Shown: piece after piece, positions 37,740 through 51,800 of the stretch
How the letters are laid out: each line of letters begins with the position of its first letter
Position numbering within the stretch: position 1 is the stretch's first letter
Origin: Lichenostomus cassidix
Taxonomy: Eukaryota; Chordata; Aves; Passeriformes; Meliphagidae
Length of the DNA: 64,000 nt
Assembly: GCA_008360975.2 (NCBI GenBank)
Contig: CM039194.1
Location: forward strand, 11,704,426-11,768,425
Reading direction: 5' to 3'
Notes under the pieces: model-generated
Told to the model about the DNA's origin: nothing
Databases searched by the model: none
The model's input: only the letters and a program-made list of their open reading frames with translations
Program-made: the position numbers and the translations under genes

Positions 37740-38560
37740 CCCCTACCGCCCGCAACGCCCTGTCAGCCACCGCAGCGCCCCTGGACCGCGACCCGTTGGG
37801 ACCCCGCCCACATCCCAACGGCCTCCCCCCAGTCACCCAATCAGCCGGCACTTCCTGCAACCCCGCCAACCAATGACAGCGCTCCACGAAGGGCAGGCCG
37901 TTGGGGGCGTGTTTAGAGGCGGGCCGGCCATTGAGCGGCGGCGATATCAGCCAATAAAAATGCACAGCTGGCGGCTGGGCGGGGAGGAGGGTGCGCTGTC
38001 CGCCAATAGGAGAGGCTGAACGCGCTGAGGCGGGGGTGGGGCTGGCGCGCGGCAGATAGGCGGGTGGCGGCGGGCGCGCGGGCACGTGACGGAGGTGAGG
38101 GGAGCCCGGCGGCGGTGGCCGGGGCGGCGGAGGGTGAGTGTGTCCGTCCGTCCGTCCGTTCGTTCTCTCCTTCCACAGCCGCTGCGGCTCCGGGACATCG
38201 CGGCAGGAGAGCGGGGAACGGACCCGCCCGCGGCGGGGAGCCGGGCCTGTCGGGGGACGTGCGGCGGGGCGCTGCTGGGCCCTGGGGGGTGGGCGGCCCG
38301 TGCGTGGTTCCGGCCCCATCCCGGGGGTGGGAGAAGGCGGAGACCCCCGGGAGCTAGGGCGAGAGGGACGGCCTGCGGAGGCCCCTGCGGCCGGGGGCGG
38401 GCGCGGGGCTGCGGCGGAGGCACCGGGTCCCGCTCGGTAGCCGCAGGGCGCGGAGCGGCCTGGGGGGAGCGGCGGCTCTTCTGGTAAGTTCTGGGAGCGC
38501 CGCTCTGGGCAGCGGCTGGTGCCAGGGCCGCGGGGTGGAACCGGGAGGGTTGGAGGTGGA
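37740..38560 (+). promoter_or_regulatory. CANX: CANX CpG-island promoter and non-coding first exon
   Basis: A CpG island with at least four CCAAT boxes (near 37838, 37870, 37951, 38004) and an E-box CACGTG at 38083-38088. There is no TATA box. Candidate first-exon donors are GAG|GTGAGG (exon end 38094), AGG|GTGAGTG (38133) and CTG|GTAAGTT (38483), so alternative first exons are possible. A (GTCC)n run lies at 38141-38158. Which donor is used in vivo cannot be told from sequence. Confidence 0.75.
37870..37888 (+). promoter_or_regulatory. CANX: ER stress response element (CCAAT-N9-CCACG)
   Basis: CCAAT at 37870-37874, nine bases, then CCACG at 37884-37888: an exact ERSE. This element binds NF-Y together with ATF6 (or XBP1) and mediates the unfolded protein response. 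That fits an ER chaperone gene. Confidence 0.8.
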
Positions 38561-41500
38561 TGTGGGCTGCCTGTGGTTGGGTTTTATCTGGCTGCGTGTT
38601 CCACTGTCGGAAATAATCTTGAAAGTGCTCCCCGTGAAGCCCCGCAAAGGGAGAACAGGCGGTGGGTGCGAGGCATGGCGTGGGCCTGGCTGGGGCTGGG
38701 CGAGGGGAAGGAGAAACCTCTGGAAAGGGGGAGTTCAGGGCGCGGAGCTGGAGACCCAACAGGTGAAGTGCAGGCGAGGAATCTGTGGCAAGAAGATCTG
38801 AGAATTTAAGGGACTTGAAATGCGTGCTTTGATTTTTGCCACCCAAATGTTGTTCGCGTTGGGTGTCTTTAAAATAGTGTATAAATGACACCTCAGTTCT
38901 CATTTCTGGCTGAGGATTGTATTGTGTGTTTTTAAAAGAAAAAAACCCACACCTTTGAATTAAAGCATGTACAGCACACTGCTTTCTTGTCTGTACTGAT
39001 TCGAAAGAGTGAACTTTCACATGCAGTTTTGTGGTTCAGAACTTTCTAGGCTGCAGAAAGAGAAGTGCTGCAGGTGATTTGGTTATGAGGGAAGCAGACC
39101 TGTGTTAATGGTAGTAGTAATGGTAAAGGTCCAGACCTCAGTATGATGAGGGCTAACATAATTAATGCTGCAGAGCTTTTGCAGATCATCATGGGAAACT
39201 TTCTGGAACCTATCTAAAGTATGTTAGATGTCTGAAAATTGGTCTCTAGGCATGTAATGTATTTCTAAATGCAGTGTGTAAGCACGTGGGTTTTATGGGA
39301 CAGTTTTGCACGTCGTGGTTTTGGTTGTTACTAAAATACTGCAAAGAGATAGCAGAACTATAATAATGTATGAGCTAATGCAGATAAAATAATGGTTAAA
39401 TATAGGCTGATATATATATTACTGTAGGTTCATGCTGAGGTATCTGACTTCAAAGGCCACCTTAATGTTAATTTGGCTGTATTAGATGGGCTTATGCAAA
39501 ACGCTTAATAAAATTAGGAAAAGCTTTGAGCAATACTTTGTATATGTATCAAATTTTAGTATTTCTAGTTTAAAAAAAACAACGTTATGAAGAAGATACT
39601 TGTACAATTCACAGACAACATCACAAACTGTGTGTAATATATAAACTCCTTTTTGGGATCAACTGCCCTCCTCGGAAGTGAATCTAGTGTAAAATAGTAA
39701 GAGTTTGCAACCTCCATCAGGTTACTCTCTCATTTGGTGTGCTGCAGCACTTCCTCCCCGAGTAAATGAATAAATCCTTTACAGAGAATACAGTGAGACT
39801 TGTACTTAGTCCTGCCTTTTACTTCCTTTTCTGGCCTTTTATTTTCTGCCTCTGGTAGTAATCATGGTGGCAGCCTGTTCTTGCTGGAATCAGTTCAGTA
39901 GCAGGGCAAACTTGAATTGATTTCTAGGTATCATGGTTTGAAAGATCTTGGGGTGCCTCCAGATCTACCCCCACCTAATATAACTTTTCTAGCAGCCCAT
40001 CTGTTTTATGAGGTCAAAAAGCCTCACGGTTCTGTCTTTACCATCCAAGGACTTCCAGTTCTGCAGGAAGGATATCTGTGCTGACAAACAGTATCTGCTG
40101 TTTGCTCCTGTACTGAATCTGCACTGTTGTACATTATTTTTAGAAACTGGCATATTTGAAATGCCTATTAAAAGCAAGCTTTGTTGCTGTCCCTTTTCAC
40201 ACCTAATCCCTTGCCTGGTTTCTGCTCTCTACAACCCAAACAGGAGGCAGCTTTTTCTGTGGGGCTATCCAGGAGACATTTGGCTAATCCTTTCCAGGAG
40301 ACTTCTTCCTCATGTAGCAGTGTATGCTAGCCACCCTTTACTTGAGAAATAAAAAAAAAGTGGGGGTGGGAGGGTAAACCACCCCCCCATGAAGAGTTCT
40401 GGCCTCTTGTTAGTGAGGTGGTTTTCCTTTAGCCTTGTTTGCTATTCCTTGAGTTATGTTGTTAAAGGTTCACAATGCTGGAAGTTGTGTAGCTAAAAAA
40501 TAGTATTTCAGGGGGAAAAGTGTTGTCTGCATTGTATGAGTTGTATGTATATGAACATAATTTTATTATATCCCTTTTAGAGGGATGCTGAGGCTCTGTG
40601 CTGGTTGTTGAAATTATAGTACTTGGCCACACAGCTTCAGCTTCACCATGGTGTCCATCCCCTGAGTCTGCCTAAAGACAGGTCAGGCAGGTGCCAGCAA
40701 CAGACCTGCACTTGAAATTGGCATTAAGCTGACTCTGCTGCCAATAGCTTTATTTCCTTTATTGTTGGCTACTTACTTTCACTGGTATGGCCATGACTCT
40801 TTCTGCTTTTGCTGCTGGATTGGCATGGGGTATTGATTCAGGGTTAAAATAACATGGCAGAAGGACTTGGAGCCATCTTAAACCAGCGGCTGGTTCATCA
40901 TGAGGCTGTGTAAACAGTTACCCTGGCACCGCAGAGGAGGCAGGATGTGGAAGGCAGAGGGATTGTGAGATACAGAAGAGGTTTCCTCTGCTCTTCAGTA
41001 GTTCTGACTTTAAGAAATTGGTGCGCTACCAAGTAGGGTAACCAAGCCTTTGCTCCAAACCCACAAAACTCTCATTTGAGAGGGAAAATGGATATTTGTG
41101 TCTCAGCCTTTCTGTTGTTGTCTCCTTGCAATTTTTTTTTTTTTGTGTTGTGATGAATCTTCTTTATGGTTGACTTTAAATTTTTCTTCCCTAATTCTTG
41201 CCCTGGATGAGGCTGCATTGTGCTTGATTTCACTGATGTGCTTCTGCTGTAAATACCACACTGAAACCCACTGTTTGGAACACAGGACTTTGCTAGCAGG
41301 TTTTGCTCTTACTTGCTTGAGTCCCTCACCTGAGACTTCAGGTGCTGCTGAAATAGAAACCATTGATGCTCTTCCGGTTAAATTGCTACAGTGTAGTTCA
41401 TAGCAACTAATTTTTTACAAGATCTATTTAGTGTGACTGTTAATTCTTTTTTTAAAAGAGTAAGTAGTAAACTAGATAGCCAGTAGCCATTCAAATATAG

Positions 41501-44500
41501 TTATACATTCTGAAATATGCTGTATTAAGAACTGGTTTGATGAACCACTGAAATAGATTAGTAACCAAGGAGATGATTAAACTGGTTTTGCAGGCTTTGT
41601 TTGACCTGACAGGGAAGTTACTAAACAGTATGTTCTGAAAGGATCTTCAAGTCCTTTGGTATCATTCTTTCAATTTCACTCTCTTCCACACTACATATAT
41701 CTTAGGGAGAATAGTGACAACTGTCTGTTGTATGAGTGTTTCCAGTGTCGTGCCAATAATTAAAAACTTTCTCCTTAATACCCAGAGAAAGGGGACTTCT
41801 AACTAAAAATTAGTCCTTGAAGCTGCATGAGTTTCTTGAAAGCCTTGAACTCCAAAGGTAGCAATCACTTAGCCCTGCATGTTAAGAATGCTGCTTTTGG
41901 GGCAAGAAGCTGATTCTGAGTCTCATTCCAATTTGGGTTTGATTTTACTTTGTAAAAAAGTAAAGTCTGTGTAGTTCAGTTGTTCTAGGAGTCTGTTTTC
42001 AGTGCTCTGCTATTGGTTTTACAAATTCTGTAAATTGTTTCAAATTCTGTAAAATGTTTCAGCCCTTTGATAATTAGGTGAACAGTGCTTTAATGTCACC
42101 TCTGAAGTTCCCTGGGGAGGAGCCTGCCATGGGTGTGTGCAGAGAGAGAATGAATGTAGCAGCAGTGCAGTCTCAAACTCTCTTCCTCGTTAGTACTTTG
42201 GGATTACACTGCAGTAGTTTTCCCTTAGATCGAGTGGTGTGCCAGTGTCTGTAAGCATCTGAAGACCTTATTTAAAAAAAAAAAGTACATGGAGCTGTTA
42301 TCTCTGACTTGAAAGGTTGTTATGGTGAAAGTGATGGTTGCACTGAAGTAGAATGGAGACGTCAGAAGCTCTCACCTATTATGAAAGTGTTCCTTTGTTA
42401 ATGGCTTTCAGCAGTTGCATGATCAGAAATACACCAACCTTCAGAAATATTGCACAGTTAAACCTGAAGAAGGGAAGTGCAGGCAGAAAGAAGAATGGCT
42501 AAGGATGGTAATTGCTTGGAAATTGGACACTTCTTCAAGAGAGAAATCTGTTCATAATAGAGTAGGTGGCTGGGTGTCTGAAGGTTAGACTACATTTTAG
42601 TTGACTAATTGAACACCTGTAGGTGCCAGCAACTTAAAGTTCCACTGAAAAATTGATTTATGCCTCTTTTGTATAAAACCTGAGTTTCATCTCTCTCCCC
42701 CCCTCCCCTCCTATTTAGGAATAACCTAATTTACTAGGACATAATTGTGTTTATGTTGTGTCCCTAAGGATTGTGTAAAGTGAATTTGAAATTTTCTTCT
42801 GTAGCAGTACATCCATTATGGATAGAAATAGCTTTTTAAATATCGAAAATCTGTGTTTCACTTAAATTGCTCTTCTGAGAACATAATGCCTTTTTTATAA
42901 TTTAGTCAGCTTTTTATATTGTTACAGGTTAAACAGAATAAGGAGTTTGGCATGATAACAGGCAGTTTCAGAAGAAGCTAGCCACCTGTGCTCAAGGTGT
43001 GTGAATGATAGCTTATGTTGAAATTTGGGACTGATTTAATATTTAGGAAATGTCCTAAGCAGCTTTCTGCAGGGATATAAACTTGTGACAACTGCTTGCC
43101 CATGACTGTAAAGAGGTAAGGACGTGAAACTGAATTAGCTTCTCTTTAGACTTTTTTAGCCTTTTTTTTGGGGGGGGTGAAGCTTGCTTGGGAACTTGAT
43201 CAGAAAGTACTTCTCCCTTGAATTCAGGTTCAGTGAGGTCTCAAATTCAGACAAAGCATTTAGTGATAAGTGACCTGCAGGGTGGATATCTGTGTCTGTA
43301 TCAGGAGCACAGATGTGCAGCAGCAAAGTGCTGCCCTTGCTGTGTGGTCCTGGGCAGAATTGTCTGCTTTCACTAAGATGCTTTGACAGAAGAATTTCTG
43401 AGCCCATGTGCCTTTGCCACTTGTGTGTGAGCACTTACCAAAGTCCATTTGCTGCTAACAAACATTTCCTAGGTGTTGTAGTTGAGGTGGGATTTTGAAG
43501 TAGGTAATTATTACATATGGAGTCAGTACTGGCAGGAAAGTTGTGGGGCATGATTTAATTCTTTCACCAGAATGTTCATGCTGGTTGGCTACTGGTGAGA
43601 TTACTTAAAGGATTACTTGCATGCTAAACCATTAATACCCTTTGCACACAGCTGGGAGGAGGGATGCAGAAACTCGTTCCTTTTAGGAGAGAAGAGAATT
43701 GGCTCATTTTTAACCTTTCTGATTTTTAAGATTAACTTTGTCATATCACTTTCCAAATCATGACATGCTCATTCTATCTGCATAGTATAATTTGAAAGCA
43801 GTTATAAAACTGCATAATCTTCCTGAATTTAGTTCTATTTAAAAAATATTGAGTGAGGTCCTATTGGTAAGGTATGACAAAATGGAACCCTTTCCATGGA
43901 AAGGTGTTTTGTGCCATCTCATCCATGATTGCTTTAGCCACACAGGGCACATCCAGAGCTCTAAAGATCACTTTTTCAGATGAAGTTTCAGGCTCTTTCT
44001 TTTATACTCATTTTATGCTGATGGGCATGAGTTTATTCAAAGAGCACATTTTCCATGCAAGAAGAATTTGCGTCTCCAAGGGTACTGATGTCTGCTTGAC
44101 CATTTTCATTCCTTGGTTTTCTGTTGTGGCTCTCCCACTAATATTAAGAGCTATGAGCTGTTTGAGGTCTGAAACTATTTTCAGTTTTGGCTGTACACTG
44201 TGCATTAAGCAAACAAGCTTTGCTCATATATAACAGTCCTTGAAAGTTTTTGTCAGCTATTCCTTCTGGAGTGATTGTCCTTTTGGCTCAGAGGTGTTTG
44301 GGTGCAGTTGCCTGAACTGAGGGGGGAGGTCTGTACACATGCATTTGGACAATAATCCTCAAGGCCATCACTATTGTTGGAAAACTGGCTGCAGTTGCAT
44401 GTTGCTGTAGTGACAAACTGGACATGACCTTAGCTCAAGTCTTTAAAATACAGTTTTGTTGTAGTTGTAAAACATCCTGCGTGTCATTAGAAGTAAGTTA

Positions 44501-45809
44501 AAGAATAATCTAAGAAGGGTAGATCTGTTAAGCAGCATAGTTCTGGAATATTGGATAGTGCTGGATAAGCCTTTGAGAGTGTAAACTCTTTTAGTTGCCT
44601 AAACATGCTTTGGAAAGTTGAAAGTTTGTTTTTTAGCATGATTTTAAGCCCCTACAGGCACAGTTAACTCTGCTTGAGTTATGTTTGAAAGTCTGCAGGG
44701 CTACAGTGTGAGGTAGGAGTGGAGTATAAGGGAAGGCGGGGGGGATGTTTGGTTTTATACTTGTTTTCAGAAAAAATCAGTCTCAGTTATAACTCTGTTT
44801 TTTGAAGGAAAATTTGGAGTGGGATTCAAAGGAGAAAAGGTGAGCAAGACACAGGTTGTTGTGAGGTTTTTGGGCAGATAAAATTATGCAGAGTTCTGGG
44901 AGTGTTTCCTTCTCTATCAACCTAAAGATGCAGTGATCTTGTCCTTTTTCTAGGAGAAAAGTCAAATTGAAACCCAAATTTCTTACAAGATATTTTAAGC
45001 TATGGCTTGCCAATATGTATAATGTTTTAGGTGTGACAATGTGCTGAGCACCTTATGAATTAGTTGAACTGTGATATTTTAATTCTGTAAGGCTTCAGTT
45101 AACAGCTACTTTTTCTTTGGTCATCTTGTTAAATTAGAGATTGAAAGAAGGGAGTTGAATCGTGTGACAGTTTCCAGTAGCTGCCACTGCTTATAGGTGT
45201 CTGCCAGTAGTATCAATGACTGTTGGCAGTAATTCTACAGTACAACCTGGGGAAGGGGTTTGATGATTGAAAACACCAGAGTTCTGCATTTGAAAGGAAA
45301 AAAATATATTGAACAGGAGATGAGGATTGATTACTCTGCAGGTTGCTCTCTGCTTGAAAAACTAGAAAATTGTATTTCAATTTCTGGGCTGAATGGAAGC
45401 TTCAGTTCCTGCATGGGGCATTTAAAGTCCTTCATGAGCACAAAGTAGATTTTCTTTTTAGGCTTTTACAGCCACATATGTTGTGGTGTCATGTACGTGT
45501 CTGCTGTCCTGCTTGTGAGCTGTTGCAGTGTAAGAGCAAAATCATGACACTTCTGCAGCATGATCTGCAGAATGTGCACACGTGGTTCTCCATTCAGTTA
45601 ATTAATGTCTGTTTGGTATTAAGTATTTAGTTTTATGTTATGTTCCTCTCCAGCTTTTAGAGCTGTCTCAGGTGTGGTAAATAACAGAGCTGCAGAGATA
45701 AGTTTGCACTTCAACTGTTGCCTTGGATGCTCGGTTTTGTACTGAGAAGCAACGTGTTTTTCTGTGTGCAGTGCTGGCTTGACCTCTTTGCCTTGTCTTA
45801 TTTATTCAG
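38484..45809 (+). other. CANX: CANX intron 1
   Basis: A 7.3-kb intron between the non-coding first exon and the exon carrying the start codon. I see no additional gene or RNA in it. Open frames are short and unsupported. Confidence 0.75.
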
Positions 45810-45812
45810 AGC

Positions 45813-48800
45813 ATGGAGCTGAAATGGCTACTGTGTGTGACCCTGCTAGCCCTTGGGATATTTGCTGTCCAGGCACATGATATGGACGAAGACAATGATG
45901 CTGATGATGTAGTCGATATCGAGGATGACTTGGATGATGGTATTGAGGACGTAGAAGAGTCAAAGTCTGAAACAAGCAGTCCTCCTCCAGCTCCAAAGGT
46001 TTGGCATTGAACTTCTTTTAACATTTGAATTACTGCTTGTGTTTTAGTTAATGTGAGTGTGATCAGAGTTGTCTTTACTTTCTTAACCTTTAATATGTTG
46101 TAATGTTATTAAAGATGTTATCTGGGAGTAGGGCTTGGAATTAAGGTTGGCTGCTTTGTTCCTGTTCTCATGTCCCCCATGTTCTTCCAGAAGACTTAGA
46201 TCTAACCTTGAAATCTGTGATGTGAGTATCAGGAATTAATGCTGATATTTCCAGCTAGGTATATACTTCAGTTTTAGTTGCAGACAAGAGCACAACGGCT
46301 TGCCACAAGCAGCCATATTTATGTAATTTCTGCATTTATGCTTCAAGAATGTCCAGGTGAGCTGTACTCAAGTGTGGGAGGGAGTGCAAGCCTTACATGT
46401 CTGTTTTTCTGTAGAATAGAGAATGTGTCTGGAAAGATGCATAAGTGTCCCTCTTTTCCAATAGGTTACCTACAGGCCCCCAGTCCCAACTGGTGAAGTG
46501 TATTTTGCAGAATCTTTTGATAAAGGAACTCTGGATGGGTGAGTATAATCTGAGGGTTGATTCAGTACAGTAAATATTATAAAATTGTGGTGAAAGGCAG
46601 TGAAACCCTCTGTAGAGCCAGTGTTATTCAAAACTGAATCAAAGGGCCTGTGTTTAGTGGGGTTACAGTAGTGACTTCTTGAGGCTGGCTGTTCAAATTC
46701 TGAGTTAAACCAGTATTTCCTTAAGTTCTAGTAATAAAGGGGAGGTGAGGCCATTACATCTGGCTTTTTTACTTTTTTCAGATGATGTGAGGATGGTAAG
46801 GTGCTACTTCTGTTTTACATGAGTGAGGCACTTGCCTATGAGGCCGTGGTCCTACCTTGGGGGTGGGAAGTGGCAAACACGGAAAAGTTCTATTCCCAAG
46901 CATGCAAACTCCTCAGGGGATCAAGATACTGGGGTGTAGTTGTGGGACAGCAACAGCTGCCTTATCTTAAGGGTGGGATTTTTAGAGTGTGTGGGGCGGG
47001 GGAAGTATGGTTTTCCAACCACTGGATGTCTGTCTTCTAGATGGATCCTTTCCAGAGCCAAGAAGGATGATACAGATGATGAGATTGCCAAATATGACGG
47101 TGAGTCAAACCCTGATTTTGGATGATAAGTGTTTCTGATGTTGCTTGTCACATACGAAAAAGAGGTGCAAGTTTTTCTTTTCTGTTTCTCAGTTAAAATT
47201 ATATTCACTGAAGAAAATGGGAGGGGTGTTTACATACCTGGCTAACAATATAAAATGTAGTTTTGATTTAAACAAAATATCCACTCAGAATTTAAGATAA
47301 ATTCATGTTTGGTCGATTTCTTCCTCAGGTAAATGGGAAGTCCAAGACATGAAGGAAACCAAGCTTCCAGGAGACAAAGGGCTTGTAATGGTAACCCGAG
47401 CCAAGCATCATGCAATTTCATCCAAACTTTCCAAGCCATTTGTGTTTGATACCAAGCCCCTTATTATACAGTAAGTAAAGAATAACTTGGTGTTCTGTTG
47501 TTTCCCGGGTGACATGATAGCAGGCTGAGGTTAATTCCATAACTGAGCTTTTGTTGACTGGGGGACTACATGACTTAAGATGCTGCAACATACTATTACA
47601 CTGTTTTGAGTAAGAGTAAAATAGTAACCCAAATTCCCAAAGTGGGGAGTTAGTAACAGCGTGGGTCCTTCTGAAGCCTGAAAAGGGAAGAAGTCTCGGC
47701 AAACTAGACTTGGTAAACTGTCCTGTGGCTTCAATTCACTTGATTTAATTGTAGTAACAAGGTCAGGTGACTGACTTTTGTACTGCTAATTGTGGAAGTC
47801 CTTGTCCTTTTGAATGAAAGCTGGTCTGTAAGTAGGTCAGTGCACTTTCTTATGCAGTAAACTGTCCCCTGTTTCTGAAAGGAAGTGGACAGTGGGGTAA
47901 GGATGCATTTGTTTCCTGCTTCCTGTGTCTTGGTTCATTTGCCATGGAAGATGAACACCTTACATAGCTCTGGTCATGACTGTTGTAGAAGAATCTACTT
48001 GCATGTATGTTAGACAAGTAAGTCAGGGGAATAATATAATTCAGTGAAAACCATTGAATTGTGCATTATTACTGGCATTATCAATTTTAAACAAAGAGTA
48101 AACTAATTCATATTTGTACAAGATAATGAATTGGTCACTTTGCTTTGCACTGTTTAGTTTTGGCTCAAAATACAAGGCTAAAAATAAAGCTCAGTGGTCA
48201 TCCACTCCAGCTGCTGGCACTGGGAGAGGATCAAGCATACTTAGCTTATTCCTGACAGAGATGTTTTTCCTTTTTCAGGCTCCTTGGCATCCCTAAATAT
48301 ACTGTTGTATGCTTATAACCCTAAGGGGGCTTCTCCTAGGATCCAATTGTTTTTGCTTTGGTAGTCTTGCAAATTGAATTGTCTGTCTACCATAGTAATT
48401 GTGGGGAAAATAATTGGTTTGCCTCAATCCCTGTTGAAGTGTCTTATATACTGGAAAGCTTTCTTTTCCTTCTCTCTACTTCTAGGTCATTATCTTCTAG
48501 GCCAGCACTCTGATTCTTTAATCTTTTCTGTCAGGTTAAGTCTTCTAAATCTTCAGTCTTTCAACTGTTTCCTAGGCTCTTGTGAATACTTTTCTTAGTC
48601 CTTATATCTTTATATATCAATATGTCTATATCTTTAATAATCACTGGGTAAGGGATTTAAAGCAAACAACAACAAAACAATCTTACTGTTCATTTGTCAA
48701 CTGTAATTGTGTATTACAAAAATAATCTTTCGTCCTGTATAACATGTGCTCTCCCTTTCTCTATCCAAAACTAAAATTAGGTATGAAGTAAACTTCCAAA

Positions 48801-51800
48801 ATGGAATAGAGTGTGGTGGGGCCTATGTGAAATTGCTTTCAAAAACCCCTGAGTTGAACCTGGTGAGTAATGCTACTACTTTGAGTATTAGCTGTGAAAG
48901 AACATGAAGTTTTTTCATTTTGATTCTTTCTGAAGAAACCCTTTTACTGAAAGCAGTGGGGCCTGATTGCCCAAGTACTTTGCACTCAGCATTTTCCCAG
49001 TGCTTTCAGTTGGAGAGGATAAGTACTGAAATGTGACGGCCTCTTGAGTGGAAACTCTGAAGTTCCCTAATAGCTGAGCAGTTGTAGACCTTTGCCAAAG
49101 CCTGCAGTACTTCAGATTTTCCTGGGTTCTAGAACCAAGCAGGAGGTGCTTAGGAGAGTAGCCAGCTCTGAAGGCCTAAGAACTGCTTTTTGTCTTCCCA
49201 TTCCTTGAAGTGGTTCAGCCTGTTCAGATAATGCCGAACTGCTGGGTAACCTGGCATAGGCTCTTGCAGATATGGGTTTTCTTCAGTCATTTTCCTAGAC
49301 TCTATAGGATGTACCTTTTATAACTTGTTATCCATCCTCCTTTCCTTCTGCAGTGTCACTGGAGTTGTATTATTAATACAATTTCCAAACTATTTAAAAA
49401 AACCCAAACCAACCATGAACACCCAGAACACTACTTGGCTGCCTAATCAGTTTCATATGTGCATTGAATGTTCAGATAACATTAACAAGAACAAACAGAT
49501 TTGTAACTGGATGTAATCACTTCACCATTGAACTCTACAACTTAGTTTGAGGCAGTACCCCAGTTTGTAAGTGTAGACTAAATGCAACTTGGCCTCAATT
49601 TTAGTGCTGCTTATCACTTCAGGTGAAGAAACTCAGTGGCCTTGCTAGTCATTCTTTTTTGCCAGTAACTGATACTTCTAACTGATCGCTTTTGAAATAT
49701 TTTATTATAATGTAGAGATAAACTTAAACATTGTGGGTGTCACTTATACCAGTCTTTGGGATAACACTTGAATAGCTGATGTTTTCCATGTGGAAAGTAG
49801 AGCCCAAAGGTGCAAAATTAAGTAGATGGGATAGTTCTCAAGTTCTCAGCCCATTCATTATTTTTTCTGGAGGGTTGTATTTTTCTGGAGGGTTAGTGTA
49901 GGGACTTCATGGGCTTGGATATCCAGGTTGCAGAATAATTTCTAATAAGTTGGGAATTCTTATGCCGGACAATGACTTAAATTGTATTTCAAAATAAAAG
50001 AGTGAAGTATTGCATTGTTTTTAAAGGATCAATTCCATGACAAAACTCCATATACAATAATGTTTGGCCCTGACAAATGTGGAGAGGACTATAAATTGCA
50101 CTTCATCTTCCGGCACAAAAACCCAAAGACTGGTAAATATGAGGAGAAGCATGCAAAGCGTCCAGATGCAGATCTGAAGACTTACTTTACTGATAAGAAG
50201 ACTCATCTTTATACTCTAGGTATGGTGACTGCTAACTATGCATATTAATAACTACTACATTTCCTGAACTAAAAACTCATCAAGTGAGCCAGATGAACAG
50301 TTGGGTATTTGTGCCAATGCACAATACAGCGAAAAACTGTATGTATAAAAACTGACAGCTTCAAATGCAAAAACTGATTGTCTATACAAAGGCTTATTTC
50401 ATCCTTCCAGGAAGTCTTGATTCATGTAAGGAGACTTGAACTTATAGTTAAAAGAGAACTGAATTTCAGGGCAGTTGTAAGTAACTTAATTATTTCAGAT
50501 ATGCTTAGCTTATCAGCATTTATAAACTGCCTGAATGCTGCCTCTGAGTAACATGGGGTACACTAGGTTTTACATGTAGAGGCATCGTGGTTTGTGTTGT
50601 TTTCCTTTGGGATTTTTTTCCGCTTTCATGTACCAGACAAACTCAGGGGTTATTGAAATAGTGTTCGGTATATTAGCTATGATTAAAATCTGCCAGGAAA
50701 TACTTAGGAGTATCTCTAGCTTTTCCTACTGCATAGACAGCAGTGGATAAAGAAGTGAGATTAAAATCCTGTTAGTCAGCAGTAGGAAGTCTTAGTCTTG
50801 AGTAGAATATGAGTATATACATTCTTACTTCTAAAGCACTACTTCCTGTGCCAAAGTCAACTTGTTGTGGTAACTGCTAAATGACTCTACAAACCTCTGT
50901 GCCTTTAACATATTTAAAGTAGGACTTCTGCCAGGAGTCTGCCTTCTCACAAGGTGAGATGTGGTACATCATCACTAGTTGTACTTTGGCATAAGGAGGA
51001 AGGTTCTTAACAGTTCTTTAAAGCAGTTGATGGGTAGGTGGTAGCTTGGATTGTACAGTGGAGATGAGGGATGCTTTATGACTCATGCTTTGTATCATAC
51101 GTGCAATGACTACATCAACTCTTTTTCCTTACAGTCTTGAATCCTGACAATAGTTTTGAGATATTGGTTGATCAAACGGTTGTCAACAGTGGCAATTTGT
51201 TAAATGATATGTCTCCTCCTGTGAATCCACCCCGAGAGATTGAGGACCCAAATGACCAGAAGCCTGAGGACTGGGATGAGAGACCAAAAATCCCAGACCC
51301 AGATGCTGTTAAACCAGATGACTGGTAAGGTGTTGGAAAGGTGGAACTGAGGGAGTCCTTAGCCTGATAATGTGGTCCTGATCAAAATGTCCTTCTCACA
51401 TGACTTATGGAAGGTTTTGAGTCTCATTCTTGTAATCAAAACACTGTCAGTTTAGACATCTTAACAGCACTTCAGTAGGCAAAGGCAGACAGGTTTCACT
51501 TCCTTTGGGAATTTCTGTTTAGCGCTCCTGTTCCTGTGTTGGCCACAGACAAAGATTTTTACAGAAATACCCATGCTACCTGTTGCTTTCATCCTTGATG
51601 AGATCAAAAGATGAGCTGCAGAAGGTGTAACTGAAAGCTGTTTGTCGTTGTTTTTGTAATGTGTAGATAAGGTAACTGAAAAATCTGACTAACTAAATCA
51701 GAAACTGATCCTGGTTCTCTGTCTTTGTACCTGTTCTTTGTAAATTATGGACTCAGTTTCAAGCACGCATATGTTTTTGCAGCTGCTGCTAAAAAACGGC

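Noticed and set aside
37363..39020. Very long minus-strand open frames (318 and 357 codons) across the CANX promoter
   Set aside because: They lie in a CpG island, are rich in Pro/Arg/Ala from GC composition, and overlap a clear plus-strand promoter.
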